From Marispirochaeta sp. (GTDB taxonomy: Bacteria > Spirochaetota > Spirochaetia > JC444 > Marispirochaetaceae), in assembly GCF_963668165.1 (NCBI RefSeq), contig NZ_OY764211.1:923501-987500 (forward strand): 64,000 bases of DNA. Reading direction: 5' to 3'. Positions within the stretch are counted from its first letter, which is position 1. Every line of letters begins with the position of its first letter. Below the pieces are notes generated by a model. It did no database searches. It saw only the letters and a list, made by a program, of their open reading frames with translations, and was not told the origin of the DNA. Position numbers and translations under genes: made by a program. Positions 63,987 to 64,000 of this stretch are shown here, piece by piece.

Positions 63987-64000
63987 AGAAAGGAGGTGAT
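63987..64000 (-). rRNA. rrs: 16S ribosomal RNA, 3' end only
   Basis: The last bases of the window, on the minus strand ATCACCTCCTTTCT, are the universal 3' end of 16S rRNA with the anti-Shine-Dalgarno CCTCC. The rest of the gene and the operon promoter lie outside the window. The exact 3' end is uncertain by a few bases. Confidence 0.92.

Overview
The window comes from the chromosome of a spirochaete, most likely a free-living member of the Spirochaetales. The evidence is a complete spirochaete-type motility superoperon (flgB to fliA, with flbB, flbD, a FliY-type FliN and a hook protein carrying the lysinoalanine cross-link residues), directly preceded by hslVU, dprA and a reduced division/wall cluster. 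From memory, the same order occurs in Borrelia and Treponema. The species cannot be named from the sequence alone.

Layout: almost everything is on the minus strand, so transcription runs from high to low coordinates. (1) 59.7-64.0 kb is an rRNA operon: the 3' end of 16S, tRNA-Ala(UGC), 23S and 5S, with spacers rich in hairpins and repeats. (2) 50.7-59.7 kb is a carbohydrate module: a lipoprotein sugar-binding protein, a YesM-type histidine kinase and a YesN-type response regulator, followed by a YtfQ/YtfR/YtfT/YjfF-like ABC importer with a hairpin terminator after the binding-protein gene. (3) 42.9-50.6 kb holds cheW, a DegT-fold protein that lacks its catalytic lysine, nadK, recN, two proteins of unknown function, an M23 peptidase and a methyltransferase. 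(4) 40.4-42.8 kb holds a DUF4912 protein and a GH57 glucan branching enzyme behind a good sigma-70-type promoter. (5) 39.9-40.4 kb holds the only two plus-strand genes, a DUF1820 protein and an 83-residue unknown, behind a sigma-28-like promoter. (6) 31-39.7 kb is mraZ-rsmH-ftsL-murF-mraY-ftsW-ftsQ-ftsA-ftsZ, with an MraZ operator. (7) 25.6-31 kb is xerD, a TPR lipoprotein gene, dprA, xerC and hslVU. (8) 1-25.6 kb is the flagellar superoperon: basal body, motor switch, export apparatus, hook, stator, FlhF/FlhG placement proteins, sigma-28 and a FapA-like protein that runs off the left edge.

From mraZ to the left edge, about 39 kb, genes are co-directional and mostly overlap or abut, so division, chromosome-dimer resolution, proteolysis and motility may be transcriptionally coupled. 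The most unusual signals lie outside proteins: a structured repeat family found both in the rRNA spacer (two 70-bp tandem copies with compensatory stem changes) and upstream of flhF, covarying hairpins after 5S, and the sigma-28-like promoter in front of DUF1820. All coordinates are read by eye; start codons were adjusted where a Shine-Dalgarno sequence and family length supported an internal start.
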